64,000 bases of DNA from Roseburia sp. (lineage in GTDB: Bacteria > Bacillota > Clostridia > Lachnospirales > Lachnospiraceae), in contig JAHZFL010000015.1 in assembly GCA_019421345.1 (NCBI GenBank), positions 15,068 to 79,067 on the forward strand, written 5' to 3'. The position numbers and the translations under genes were made by a program. Under the pieces are notes generated by a model. The model searched no databases and was not told where the DNA came from. It was given only the letters and a program-made list of their open reading frames with translations. Shown here one piece after another: positions 52,913 to 61,953 of this stretch (position 1 is its first letter; every line of letters starts with the position of its first letter).

Positions 52913-53294
52913 ATGAACAACGCAAAACTCCAAGCGCAAAAGAACACACTTGTAAAAAAGCAGCTTATGGACGAGAGCGACAACCTGCTCGAATACACGC
53001 AGGGAAATACCAAGGAGAGACTCCTCGGCAAATGGGGGGGGGCAGTGGAGACCGGGCTGGATTTATTTTACAGAGCAGAAAATTATCTGCTTCTGGGGAG
53101 TTTTGGGATATCTTGAAATCCCCTACAACAGTATTCGTGCCCTTAGCAAATCTACCCAAATGTTTTTACCATTTGGGATTACGATCACTTATACTGATAA
53201 GAACGGAAAGGTGGTTGAAGACAAAATCTCCGTACAAAAGCGCAATGAAAGGATAAATCTGATTTCCGAAAGAAGCGGTGTAAAGGTTTCCTGA
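52913..53294 (+). pseudogene. Frameshifted small protein (G9 tract), possible phase-variable gene
   Basis: One 126-residue protein is coded if a run of nine G bases at 53032-53042 is read as eight. The N-terminal part (MNNAKLQAQKNTLVKKQLMDESDNLL) joins at KWGG to the second frame (QWRPGWIYFTEQKIICFWG, then LEIPYNSIRALSKSTQMFLPFGITITY). The second half looks like a bacterial PH/GRAM-type small beta domain. With nine Gs the frame shifts and stops after about 67 residues. AGAAGGA precedes the start. Confidence 0.65.
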
Positions 53295-53348
53295 GATTTA
53301 CAGTTTCCTAAAGAACAAAAGTATGCATCCTCACACAAAGCGTGTTTT

Positions 53349-53385
53349 TATGACATAGGATTTCAGAGCAATTTCCTATGTCATA
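53349..53385. repeat. Stem-loop repeat, copy 2
   Basis: TATGACATAGGA and TCCTATGTCATA are perfect 12-bp arms around a CAGAGCAATT-containing loop. It shares 25 consecutive bases with copy 1 at 3229-3268 and, like that copy, sits next to the terminator of a minus-strand operon. Confidence 0.6.
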
Positions 53386-53428
53386 AAAGGAACAGGGAAG
53401 CCTGCAAGCAGACTTCCCTGTTCCTTTT
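53386..53428. terminator. Terminator of the two-component operon
   Basis: AAAAGGAACAGGGAAG and CTTCCCTGTTCCTTTT form a long, perfect stem with a T-run on both sides, just past the kinase stop codon. It can act in both directions. Confidence 0.8.
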
Positions 53429-54422
53429 ATTCCTCTAGTTCCTTTTCCTCAAACCGTATCATCACACATGTGCCGTTTCCCTCGTGTGAGGTGATCGAAA
53501 ATCCATGCCCAAGCTTTTTTAAAATCCGGCTGCACAGATACAGCCCAATGCCCGTTGAGCGGGAATCTGCATGTCCATTGTAACCGGTATAGCCCATTTC
53601 GCACACCCGCGGCAAATCCTCTGCCCGGATCCCGATCCCCGTATCCCGAAGCACCAGACAATCCTTCTCCATAAAAATGGAAATACTTCCCTTTTGCGTG
53701 TATTTTAAAGCATTGGAAAGTAACTGACCAAGCACAAAATTCAGCCATTTCTCATCTGTCAGCACTCTCTGCCCGATCGGTTCATAGCAGAGACTGATTT
53801 TCTTTCGGATAAATTGCTTTGCGTACTTGCGCACCGCCTCTCGGATCACGTCATCCAATTCTACTCTCCGAAAGACAAAATCGCTGCTCTCAGATTCGAG
53901 CCGTGTATATGACAATGCCATCTCCACATACTGCTCAATCCGAAAAAGCTCTGCCAGCTCCTCTGCGCGACGCCCTTCCCCTCCTTTTTCCTCCTCCAGC
54001 AAAAGCTTCAATGCTGCTATCGGCGTTTTGATCTGGTGCACCCACATCGTATAATATTCCGTCTGCTCCTTTTCATGGGAAAGCATCCGTTGCTCCAGTT
54101 GCTGCTTTTTTACAAACAGTGCCCGCAGTAATTCCTGATACCGACACTCCGCCGGGTCAATGCAATCAGGCAGTCCGCGCAGCGAAATATCGACCGCTGC
54201 CCCAAGCTCCGCAATCCTACGACACCGCCTGAGACAAGCATAATATCCCGCTCCAAGTACAACTGCAAACAGCATCGCACACAAACATATTCCGTACAAA
54301 ATCTCATGGCTCGGTACATTATTTAGAAGCAGAAGCACGGTCATCAGAATGCCAAACAAACAGACTATGCTTATCCACCGAATATTTGCTCTTATATAAT
54401 CAAAAAAATTTACTCTGTCCAT
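53427..54422 (-). CDS. BceS-like sensor histidine kinase
   Basis: 331 aa from MDRVNFFDYI, 26 nt after the response regulator. Two transmembrane helices (about 12-32 and 36-60) with almost no external loop mark an intramembrane-sensing kinase, the type that listens to Bce transporters. H-box MWVHQIKTPIAALKLL, N-box FVLGQLLSNALKYT, G1 LRDTGIGIRAEDL and G2 STGIGLYLC are intact. Confidence 0.9.
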   Translation of the reverse strand: MDRVNFFDYIRANIRWISIVCLFGILMTVLLLLNNVPSHEILYGICLCAMLFAVVLGAGYYACLRRCRRIAELGAAVDISLRGLPDCIDPAECRYQELLRALFVKKQQLEQRMLSHEKEQTEYYTMWVHQIKTPIAALKLLLEEEKGGEGRRAEELAELFRIEQYVEMALSYTRLESESSDFVFRRVELDDVIREAVRKYAKQFIRKKISLCYEPIGQRVLTDEKWLNFVLGQLLSNALKYTQKGSISIFMEKDCLVLRDTGIGIRAEDLPRVCEMGYTGYNGHADSRSTGIGLYLCSRILKKLGHGFSITSHEGNGTCVMIRFEEKELEE

Positions 54423-54447
54423 TCCAAAAGCTTTTGATCCGCCCCTG

Positions 54448-55119
54448 CTATCCAATGCGATAGCCAATCCCTTTCTTCGTAATGATAAAATTCTCCAGCC
54501 CGATTCCGTCCAGCTTCTTACGCAAACGATTGACATTAACCGAGAGCGTATTCTCATCCACAAAGCTGTCGCTCTCCCACAATTTTTCCATCAAAAGCTC
54601 TCTTGAAACCACCTGCGCCTTGTGCTCCATCAGCGTCTGCAGAATGCGCAGCTCATTCTTGGTCAGCTCCAGCTTATCCTCTCCGTAGCTTACCGTCGCC
54701 TCCGCCGGATATAGAAATACGCCCTGATGGGAAAGCACCTCGCCCTCCCCACTAAAATCATAGGTGCGGCGCAGCATTGCCTGTACCTTTACGGTCAGTA
54801 CGTCAAGATCAAACGGCTTTGCAATAAAATCATCTGCCCCCATATTGACTGCCATAACGATGTTCATATTATCCGCCGCCGAGGAGAGAAAAATAATCGG
54901 CACGGTGGAAATTTTGCGGATTTCGGCGCACCAGTGATAGCCATTCAAAAGAGGAAGTTTAATATCCATCAGCACAAGCTGCGGTGTAAACGCCGAAAAT
55001 TCCTGCAATACAACAGAAAAATCCTGCGCACATGCAACCGTATAATCCCAACTCTCCAAATGACGCCTGACGCTGCGCGCGATAATCTCATCATCCTCCA
55101 CCACAAAAATGCGATACAT
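54448..55119 (-). CDS. BceR-like response regulator (OmpR/PhoB family)
   Basis: 223 aa. The receiver domain has the acidic pair near residue 8-10, phospho-acceptor Asp52 in LVLMDIKLP, Ser/Thr and Lys102-region (FIAKPFDLD). The C-terminal winged helix (about 130-220) contains LTKNELRILQTLMEHKAQVVSRELLMEKLWESDSFVDENTLSVNVNRLRKKL. It should bind the repeats upstream of the BceAB-like operon. Confidence 0.92.
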   Translation of the reverse strand: MYRIFVVEDDEIIARSVRRHLESWDYTVACAQDFSVVLQEFSAFTPQLVLMDIKLPLLNGYHWCAEIRKISTVPIIFLSSAADNMNIVMAVNMGADDFIAKPFDLDVLTVKVQAMLRRTYDFSGEGEVLSHQGVFLYPAEATVSYGEDKLELTKNELRILQTLMEHKAQVVSRELLMEKLWESDSFVDENTLSVNVNRLRKKLDGIGLENFIITKKGIGYRIG

Positions 55120-55143
55120 CTGCTCTCCTGCCTTTTCTCTTTT

Positions 55144-56190
55144 TTACCACAGCTCCGCGAGCTCATAAATCAGCCGCTCTGTCTTATCCCATCCCAGACA
55201 CGGGTCTGTGATCGACTTACCATAGCAGCCGTCGCCAACCTTCTGCGCGCCGTCCTCCAGATAGCTCTCGATCATCAATCCCTTGATCAGATCGTGAATC
55301 TCCCCGGACACCTTGCAGCTATGCATAATATCCTTGCTGATACGCATCTGCTCCAAAAAATGCTTACCGGAATTGGAGTGATTGGTGTCGATAATAACAG
55401 CGGGATTTTCCAGCGCCTTTCCACAGGACGCATCTGTCTGGCGATAAGCCTCCAGCAGATTTTGCAAATCCTCATAATGATAATTCGGGATATTCCGCCC
55501 AAACTTGTCGACATAGCCGCGCAGGATCGCGTGTGCAAACGGGTTTCCGTTTGTTTTTACCTCCCAGCCGCGGTAGAGAAACATGTGACCGTTCTGCGCC
55601 GCAGTAATGGAATTCATCATCACTGCAATATCGCCTCCCGTCGGATTCTTCATGCCGACCGGAATCCCGACGCCGCTTGCTGTTAATCTGTGCTGCTGGT
55701 TCTCCACCGAACGCGCCCCCACCGCAACATAGGACAAAAGATCCGACAAATATCTGTGATTCTCGGGATAAAGCATCTCGTCTGCACAGGTAAAACCGGT
55801 CTCCTCTGCGGCACGCTTATGTAGCTGACGAATGGCAATGATACCCTTTAGCATATCAGACTCCTTCTCAGGGTCCGGCTGGTGGAGCATCCCCTTATAA
55901 CCAACGCCCATTGTCCGCGGCTTATTCGTATAAATCCGCGGAATGATAAAAATCTTCTCCTCCACCTTCTCCTGCACCTTCCGGAGTCTTGCGATATATG
56001 CAAGGACCGCATCCTCATTATCCGCAGAGCAGGGACCGATGATCAAGAGCAGCTTATTGGATTTCCCCTCAAAAATATTGCGGATTTCCTCATCCCGCCT
56101 CGCTTTTACCGCCGCGATCTCAGCGCCGATCGGATATTGCTCCTTCAGCTCCTTCGGTGTCGGCAGCTTCCTTAAAAACTCCATTTCCAT
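55144..56190 (-). CDS. Class I DAHP synthase (3-deoxy-7-phosphoheptulonate synthase)
   Basis: First enzyme of aromatic amino acid synthesis, joining phosphoenolpyruvate and erythrose 4-phosphate. 348 aa if it starts at MEMEFLRKLPTPKEL after GGAGG; an earlier ATG (six codons up) is possible. LLIIGPCSADNEDA, RIYTNKPRT and the metal-binding VIIDTNHSNSGKHFLEQ and CLGWDKTERLI segments are those of the AroF/G/H type. It has its own promoter. Confidence 0.93.
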   Translation of the reverse strand: MEMEFLRKLPTPKELKEQYPIGAEIAAVKARRDEEIRNIFEGKSNKLLLIIGPCSADNEDAVLAYIARLRKVQEKVEEKIFIIPRIYTNKPRTMGVGYKGMLHQPDPEKESDMLKGIIAIRQLHKRAAEETGFTCADEMLYPENHRYLSDLLSYVAVGARSVENQQHRLTASGVGIPVGMKNPTGGDIAVMMNSITAAQNGHMFLYRGWEVKTNGNPFAHAILRGYVDKFGRNIPNYHYEDLQNLLEAYRQTDASCGKALENPAVIIDTNHSNSGKHFLEQMRISKDIMHSCKVSGEIHDLIKGLMIESYLEDGAQKVGDGCYGKSITDPCLGWDKTERLIYELAELW

Positions 56191-56318
56191 CTCTGTCTGT
56201 TCCTCCATTTCAAAGCGTTTGCTCCCAATGTAAATTTTCAGCAAAGCCTTCCTCACTGTACCCGTTCTTCTTTCCCAAACCAAACTTTAACGAATTGCAG
56301 TAAAAAACTATTGTTAGT

Positions 56319-56347
56319 ATGATAACGCTTTCCCTGTGGACTGTCAA
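56319..56347 (-). promoter_or_regulatory. Promoter of the DAHP synthase gene
   Basis: Perfect TTGACA (56347-56342) ending at the MATE stop codon, 17-bp spacer, TATCAT (56324-56319). Leader of about 120 nt to the chosen start; no T-box or leader peptide was seen in it. Confidence 0.6.
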
Positions 56348-57736
56348 TCAATTTTTCTTTGCCGCGGCAAGCGTTTCTTTTGGATCGTCCGGCAAGGGAG
56401 CTGCAAGCTTCCTCAAAAAGCTGACTGTAAACGGCAGCGCCGTGAAAAATGCAAGTATATCCGCCGCCGTCTGCGCGATCTCAACCCCAAACAATCCGAA
56501 CGCCTGCGAAAATACCACAATGACCGGTATAAAATAAAGCCCGCTTCTTAGCATTGACAAAAACGTTGCAATCTTGTTTTTCCCAACGCTCTGAAACATC
56601 ATATTCGCACATATGGAAAGCGGTTGAAAAAACAACGCCACAAGCTGCGCCGTCAGGGCAACCTTCCCGACCTCAATGACCGCCGGATCATTCCTGAAAA
56701 ATGCCACAAGCTGCGCAGGGGCAAGAAGCCCGATGAGCGCGGCACTGCCAAGCAGCGCCTCCCCCGCACACAATGTAAAGAAAAAACCCTTTCGCACACG
56801 GTCATATTTCTTTGCCCCATAGTTGAACGCCGCCACCGGCTGATAGCCCTGTCCGATTCCAAGACCAATCGAGAAAAGAAGGAAACAAATGCGGTTTACG
56901 ATCGACATTGCCGCTACCGCGGCATCCCCGTACATTCCTGCCTGACCGTTTAACAGCATCGTCGCAATACTGGAAAGTCCCTGACGCATAAGGCTTGGCA
57001 AACCTGTCTTACAGATCAGTGCAAGCTCTGAAATATTTTTCGTGACATAGCAAAACGAAATACGGCTCTGTGTTTTTCCGCCAAAAAACATAAAAAGCAA
57101 AAGAAAGAAGCTGAGCGTCTGGGATAAAGCCGTCGCAATTCCTGCTCCCTCTACCCCAAATCCCATTTTTTCCATCAAGAGCCAGTCGCCAAAAATATTA
57201 AGCACGCTTCCTGTCGTAAGACCGATCATAGCGATCGCCGCATGTCCCTCATACCGCAAAATATTATTGAGCACACAACTGCTTGCCATAAACGGCGCCG
57301 CCGCAAGGATAAACCCCGCATATGTTTTTGCATACGGCAATATGGTATCTGTACTCCCAAGAAGCCTTACCAGCGGCTCCAAAAACAAAAATCCGAACAA
57401 TGTGATCGCACCGCCTGCAGCAAGCGAAGCAAAAAAGCTCGTGGACGCAAAGCGTGAGGCGCTCTCCACATCCCTTGCGCCCAAGCGTCTTGAGATGATA
57501 CTGCCAGCCCCATGTCCGAACATAAAACCGAACGCCTGTATGATCGCCATAAGACCAAATACAACGCCGATCGCGCCGGAAGCGCTTGTTCCAAGCCGCC
57601 CAACAAAATAAGTATCTGCCATATTATAAATATTTGTGACAAGCATACTGATCGTCGTGGGGATTCCAAGCATGATGATCAGCTTTGAGACAGGCGTCTC
57701 TGTCATTTTTCTATATTGTGCATTTTCCTGCTGCAT
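56348..57736 (-). CDS. MATE family efflux transporter 1
   Basis: 462 aa with twelve hydrophobic helices in two bundles. Family motifs include PTTISMLVTNIYNMADTYFVGRLG at the N terminus and the equivalent segment after the linker. MATE pumps export drugs and other cations using Na+ or H+ gradients. It is the last gene of a MarR-MATE-MATE run. Confidence 0.9.
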   Translation of the reverse strand: MQQENAQYRKMTETPVSKLIIMLGIPTTISMLVTNIYNMADTYFVGRLGTSASGAIGVVFGLMAIIQAFGFMFGHGAGSIISRRLGARDVESASRFASTSFFASLAAGGAITLFGFLFLEPLVRLLGSTDTILPYAKTYAGFILAAAPFMASSCVLNNILRYEGHAAIAMIGLTTGSVLNIFGDWLLMEKMGFGVEGAGIATALSQTLSFFLLLFMFFGGKTQSRISFCYVTKNISELALICKTGLPSLMRQGLSSIATMLLNGQAGMYGDAAVAAMSIVNRICFLLFSIGLGIGQGYQPVAAFNYGAKKYDRVRKGFFFTLCAGEALLGSAALIGLLAPAQLVAFFRNDPAVIEVGKVALTAQLVALFFQPLSICANMMFQSVGKNKIATFLSMLRSGLYFIPVIVVFSQAFGLFGVEIAQTAADILAFFTALPFTVSFLRKLAAPLPDDPKETLAAAKKN

Positions 57737-57802
57737 AGCATGTTATAACCTTTCTCATCCGTTTTCTCCTATCATACTCCCCCGTATGACGAAAGACAAT
57801 CA

Positions 57803-59134
57803 TTAAAAATACTGATATTTTTTTCTTTTTGCCAAAAAGCAGATGATCGTCACGAGCAGCGCCAATGCCTCCGCCGCCACAACTGCAAACCACACGCCGT
57901 TTAATCCGAAAAGCGCAGGAAGCACAAGTATCATAATAATCTGAAACAGAAGCGTCCTCACAAAAGAAATCAGCGCGGAAACCGGACCGTCATTGAGCGC
58001 TGTAAAAAATGCCGATCCAAAAATATTAAAGCCGCTGATCAGGTAAGACAGCGAATAAATCTGTATCGCGATTTTTGTCATTTCCATTAGTTCGCGGTCG
58101 TAGGAAACAAAAATTCCGGCAAGTCCCCCGGAAAGTATTTCCGAGAGCGCAGTCAAGCCAACCGCCACAGCCGTAATGAGCAGCAGACTTTTTCGCAACA
58201 GGCTTTTGAGCTCTTTTTTATTCCCTGCTCCGTAATGATAGCCGACGATCGGCGCAGCTCCAATCGCATAGCCCAGATACGTTCCCGTAAAAATAAAGGA
58301 TACATACATAATCACGCCATAGGCAGACACACCGTTTTCTCCCACCAGACGCATCAGTTGAAGATTATACAGCATATTTAAAAGCGATGTGGAAAGATTG
58401 GTCAGCATCTCTGACGATCCGTTTACACAGCTTTTTATAATTGGCTTCCACTCAAAATGAAACCACACCAGTTGCAGCAAACTTGTGTTTTTGCGCCAAA
58501 AATAAATAAGCGGTATCACGCCGCCGACCACCTGGCTAAGCACCGTTGCCGCCGCTGCGCCCACAAGCCCCCACGGGAATACATAAATAAAAAGAAAATC
58601 CAAAGCCATGTTCGTCAGTCCCGCTGCAATGGAGATGCCAAGCCCAAGCTTTGGTCGCTCTGCAGTCACAAGAAAGCTCTGGAAACAATTTTGCAGCATA
58701 AACGGCGCGAGTCCGAGCATCAACGAGCTTCCGTATATAATGCAGCCGTCCAACAGCTCGCCTTCTGCCCCAAGCAGCATCGAAATGGGACGTATAAATG
58801 CAATCCCGAAAATCGTCAGCAATACGCCCGCCGCGCTTACAAATGCAACCAGCATTGAAAAATATTCGTTTGCCTTTTGTTTCCTGCCCTCGCCAAGCGT
58901 CATGGACACAAGCGCACTTCCTCCTGTGCCGATCATAAACCCGACCGCTGAAAGCATCATCGGAAACGGAAAAATAAGATTTACTGCCGCAAACGCTTCG
59001 CTTCCAAGCACATTTGATACAAAAATTCCATCCACCACACTGTATAGAGAGGTAACGATCATCATCGTAATCGTCGGCAGTGTAAAGCGCATTAGTTTTG
59101 TATAATTAAAATGCTCTGATAACTGTATATTCAT
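57803..59134 (-). CDS. MATE family efflux transporter 2
   Basis: 443 aa, about twelve transmembrane helices, PTITMMIVTSLYSVVDGIFVSNVLG at the N terminus. Overlaps the upstream MarR gene by 4 nt (ATGA). The pair with the next MATE gene differs clearly in sequence and may extend the substrate range or form an unusual heteromeric unit. Confidence 0.9.
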   Translation of the reverse strand: MNIQLSEHFNYTKLMRFTLPTITMMIVTSLYSVVDGIFVSNVLGSEAFAAVNLIFPFPMMLSAVGFMIGTGGSALVSMTLGEGRKQKANEYFSMLVAFVSAAGVLLTIFGIAFIRPISMLLGAEGELLDGCIIYGSSLMLGLAPFMLQNCFQSFLVTAERPKLGLGISIAAGLTNMALDFLFIYVFPWGLVGAAAATVLSQVVGGVIPLIYFWRKNTSLLQLVWFHFEWKPIIKSCVNGSSEMLTNLSTSLLNMLYNLQLMRLVGENGVSAYGVIMYVSFIFTGTYLGYAIGAAPIVGYHYGAGNKKELKSLLRKSLLLITAVAVGLTALSEILSGGLAGIFVSYDRELMEMTKIAIQIYSLSYLISGFNIFGSAFFTALNDGPVSALISFVRTLLFQIIMILVLPALFGLNGVWFAVVAAEALALLVTIICFLAKRKKYQYF

Positions 59135-59607
59135 TCCGACATCCTGCCTTCCTTTCTCGCGTTTTGCCTTGCTTTCTCTGTCTGTTCCACGAGCGCGTGA
59201 AAATATTGTTCCGTCAACTCCAAAAGCCGGCGGCTTTCCGTCTCCCCAAGCGCGTCAAACGCAGCATTTTCTATCTCCATGACCGGACGTATCTTCTCCT
59301 CTGCCAGCAGGCTCCCGCGTTCTGTTAAAAAAATATGTTTATCGCGACCACGCCCGCTTTTCATATAAAGATAGCCGTCCTCCTCCAGCTTACGGATTGC
59401 AGAATGAATCGTTTGCTTGCTCACGCATACCGCTCTGCAAATATCCCGCTGCAGGCATCCCTCTCCCTGCTCACAAATAACATACAAAATCCAGAAGGCA
59501 CTCTCCGATAATCCGCTCGCAGCCGCAAGATCGTGGTAAAATTCGTCAAATTCCCGATACTGTCTGTTGTACTTTTGAAGCTCCTGTCTCGCATAGACCT
59601 TTTCCAT
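59131..59607 (-). CDS. MarR family regulator of the MATE operon
   Basis: 158 aa from MEKVYAR after GGAGGAAAT. The winged helix-turn-helix (about 50-105) has LQRDICRAVCVSKQTIHSAIRKLEEDGYLYMKSGRGRDKHIFLTERG. Its gene overlaps the MATE gene that follows, so it probably represses these pumps. A consensus promoter lies about 85 bp upstream. Confidence 0.9.
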   Translation of the reverse strand: MEKVYARQELQKYNRQYREFDEFYHDLAAASGLSESAFWILYVICEQGEGCLQRDICRAVCVSKQTIHSAIRKLEEDGYLYMKSGRGRDKHIFLTERGSLLAEEKIRPVMEIENAAFDALGETESRRLLELTEQYFHALVEQTEKARQNARKEGRMSE

Positions 59608-59698
59608 ATTTCCTCCATTCCGAATAGTTATATCCCTAATAATTTCCTTATCCATTCAATCTTTTTTCTTTTTAGTCCGAAATCATACTTGCAGTGCT

Positions 59699-59727
59699 AT
59701 TATATGTAGATTATTGTTTTTTGTCAA
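59699..59727 (-). promoter_or_regulatory. Consensus promoter of the MarR-MATE operon
   Basis: TTGACA (59727-59722), 17-bp spacer, TATAAT (59704-59699): a perfect sigma-A promoter with both boxes ideal. A strong promoter like this is typical of repressed efflux operons. Confidence 0.8.
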
Positions 59728-59774
59728 TGGATAAACCGGTATGAACTATCCGCTTTTTTACCTATTACCTCTAT

Positions 59775-59900
59775 TTAGTTTTTCTTTTCCTTTTCCATAA
59801 ACGCCTCTTTAGAATGATAAAATACATTTTCTCCACATTCATCTATTGCTGATTCTTGTAATCCAAGTTTTCGTCCTACGGAAACTTGGTCCGCTATTTC
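59775..59900 (-). pseudogene. Gene remnant of unknown origin
   Basis: A 41-codon open stretch without a usable start reads EIADQVSVGRKLGL, then QESAIDECGENVFYHSKEAF and ends MEKEKKN-stop. It begins right after an in-frame TAG. Composition and residue order look like a real protein tail, so it is probably what remains of a gene lost by deletion. A hairpin (CCAAGTTT/AAACTTGG, 59863-59889) lies inside it. Confidence 0.35.
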
Positions 59901-60429
59901 CTAAATCGTAAGAATTTGCCCGCGAAACTCCGCTTAAGGCTGATCACTAAGCAGCTATATCTGACGTGACTGCAGAGCACTCTTTCTGCTCATAGGCCTA
60001 CGCTGCGTTTCTAAAAATGCTTTTTCATTGGCAGACTCCCATAAGCATTTTTTCTACATCGTATATCCACAAAACAACGAGCGACACGCTTCACGAGCCA
60101 CTCTTATGTCAAAAACAAAAGTGTGCTTCGTACACTCTCGCGTTGTAATAAACTGTAAATGAAGCACACTTTTGACGCGCCGCGCATCAGCGACACAGTT
60201 CCATTCCGCCGCAGTGCGATCCCCCGAAGGGTTTTACTTTACTAGGGAACGACGTTTCCTACTAAAGTAAAAAAACAGACCGCTGACACTTTCGCTTAAG
60301 ACGATGTGTCAATGGTCTATTCTTTATATTTAGGCTTTTGCGTAAGCAGTCTAAATATGTACAAGCTCATGCTTTCACTTAAAGGAGCTTTTACCCTAAT
60401 AAACAAATATCTGACGTGACAATTCATGA
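59901..60429. other. Gene-free region rich in inverted repeats
   Basis: No coding region is convincing here. At least four hairpins are seen: AAAAATGCTT/AAGCATTTTT (60013-60053), AAAAGTGTGCTTC/GAAGCACACTTTT (60117-60173), TTTTACTTTA/TAAAGTAAAA (60232-60273) and AGACC-TGACAC/GTGTCA-GGTCT (60277-60318). A 14-bp direct repeat, ATATCTGACGTGAC, stands at 59957-59970 and 60407-60420, bracketing most of the region next to the truncated Rhs core. Confidence 0.55.
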
Positions 60430-61908
60430 TCAAATGTTGCAGGTGAGCACATGACCGTCCGGTCCTACGACTGTGCGGATGCGCCCCTGCATGTCATAAA
60501 TATAAACATACCCTACGCCGTCATCTGCAGCAGCATCATACTGGTTCGGACGCACAAGCTTTGCCAACTGACCGTTTCCATGATAAAAGCTGCGGGTGAC
60601 GCTGCCGTCCTTTTCCGTCCTGCGGATCTCACGGTTGCTCAGGTCATAGGTGATCATCGTTTTTCTGCCCTGCCGGTCTCTGATTTCCGTGAGGTTTCCG
60701 GCAGCGTCATAGCAAAATTCTGTACGGTTTTGGATACCACTCTTTTTCTCCGCATGTTCTTCCAAAATCAAGCGGTCTGCCGCATCATACTCCCTGCGGA
60801 TTTCCCCGCCCTCCGGCAGACGGATGTGCGTGCAGTTGCCGTTCTTATCGTATTCATAGCGGGTGCGGCTCGTTTCCTTTACTCCCTCCGCAGTCTCCTC
60901 CGAAACAACAGCCTGTATCAGCCGCCCGCCCTTGTCATAGCCGTAGCTATGAATCAAGAACAGTCCGTCGTTGATCCTCCGGCGCTCTCTGACACACTGG
61001 TTTCTGCTGTTGTAACGGTACGCAATAGCTGCGCCCGTGCTGTCGCTCACACAGGTGCGCCGGTTATCCTTATCATAAGCATAGCTTATCGTGTGAACTG
61101 CTCCCGTCCGGCTCTCCTTTGTCTGAAACTCCAGATACCGCCGCTCCTTTGTCATGTTTCCGGCGGCGTCATGGACATACTCCGTTAAGCGGTAGCAGAC
61201 CTCTCCCTCACACTCCTTGACAGGCTCACGCTTTGCCACAAGCCACCCCACTGTATTGTAGGTATAGAGCGTGCCGATCCTGTTTTCGTCATCTGTTCCC
61301 GCTAAATATCCCGCAGCATCCACTTCCTTTACGATATTTCCGCACAGGTCGTAAACATAGCGGCGCACCACCTGCCCCTGGGGGTCTGTAATCTGCACCA
61401 GCCGGTTTACACAATCATAGTCATAGCAGTAACCCGGTCCGTCGTCCGTCTCTTTGTCGTACTGCTCCGGCGCCGTTTTCTTTGTAATGTTTCCGGCAAC
61501 GTCATACCGGATGCGCTCCGTTCCCCCGTCGGGATAGTGGATGCGAATACGGCGATCCTCTGCATCGTACACATAACGGATACCGTCGCCCTCCCCTGTC
61601 TTTGGACCATAGCTGACCGGATGAATTTCTCTGCTGATGTTTTCCTCCAGATCCCTTGGCGTGGCAAACACATTTCCAAGCGGGTCGATCCGGCAGATCA
61701 GCTCGTCCATCTCGTCATAAACATACTCCGTGCCCACGCCGTCCTCCAGTACACGGTCGTACTGATTGGGCAGGACGCGCTTTGTAAGGTTGCAGAGACG
61801 GTCATAGCGGTATTTCGTCGTGTGTCCGAGCGCATCTGTCACACGCACGGGATGATCCATGTGATTGTAGGCATAGTCGAGACGGCTCTCCTCGCCCTGT
61901 ACCAACAT
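60430..61908 (-). pseudogene. Displaced fragment of an Rhs core
   Basis: 492 codons of YD-repeat sequence (for example GIRYVYDAEDRRIRIHYPDG and FCYDAAGNLTEIRDRQG) that wrap a polymorphic toxin in full-length Rhs proteins. It has neither the N-terminal secretion part nor the hallmark core end and toxin tip: the left boundary fuses at GRCM with an in-frame stop 10 codons up, and the right end stops after DMQGRIRTVVGPDGH with an unrelated TCNI. It lies 45 bp beyond the DUF4274 gene and looks like a silent donor or relic. Confidence 0.7.
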
Positions 61909-61953
61909 GCACCGTCCGATAACCCACCATACCCATTATTTCATACATCTTTT

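Noticed and set aside
56191..56347. T-box or tryptophan-type leader ahead of DAHP synthase
   Set aside because: The roughly 120-nt leader has no T-box sequence (no AGGGTGGNACCGCG-like box), no leader peptide with repeated aromatic codons and no terminator hairpin.
60430..61908. Plus-strand frame of 245 codons inside the Rhs core fragment
   Set aside because: The minus-strand reading has clear YD repeats throughout; the plus-strand frame is its complement and has no ribosome site.
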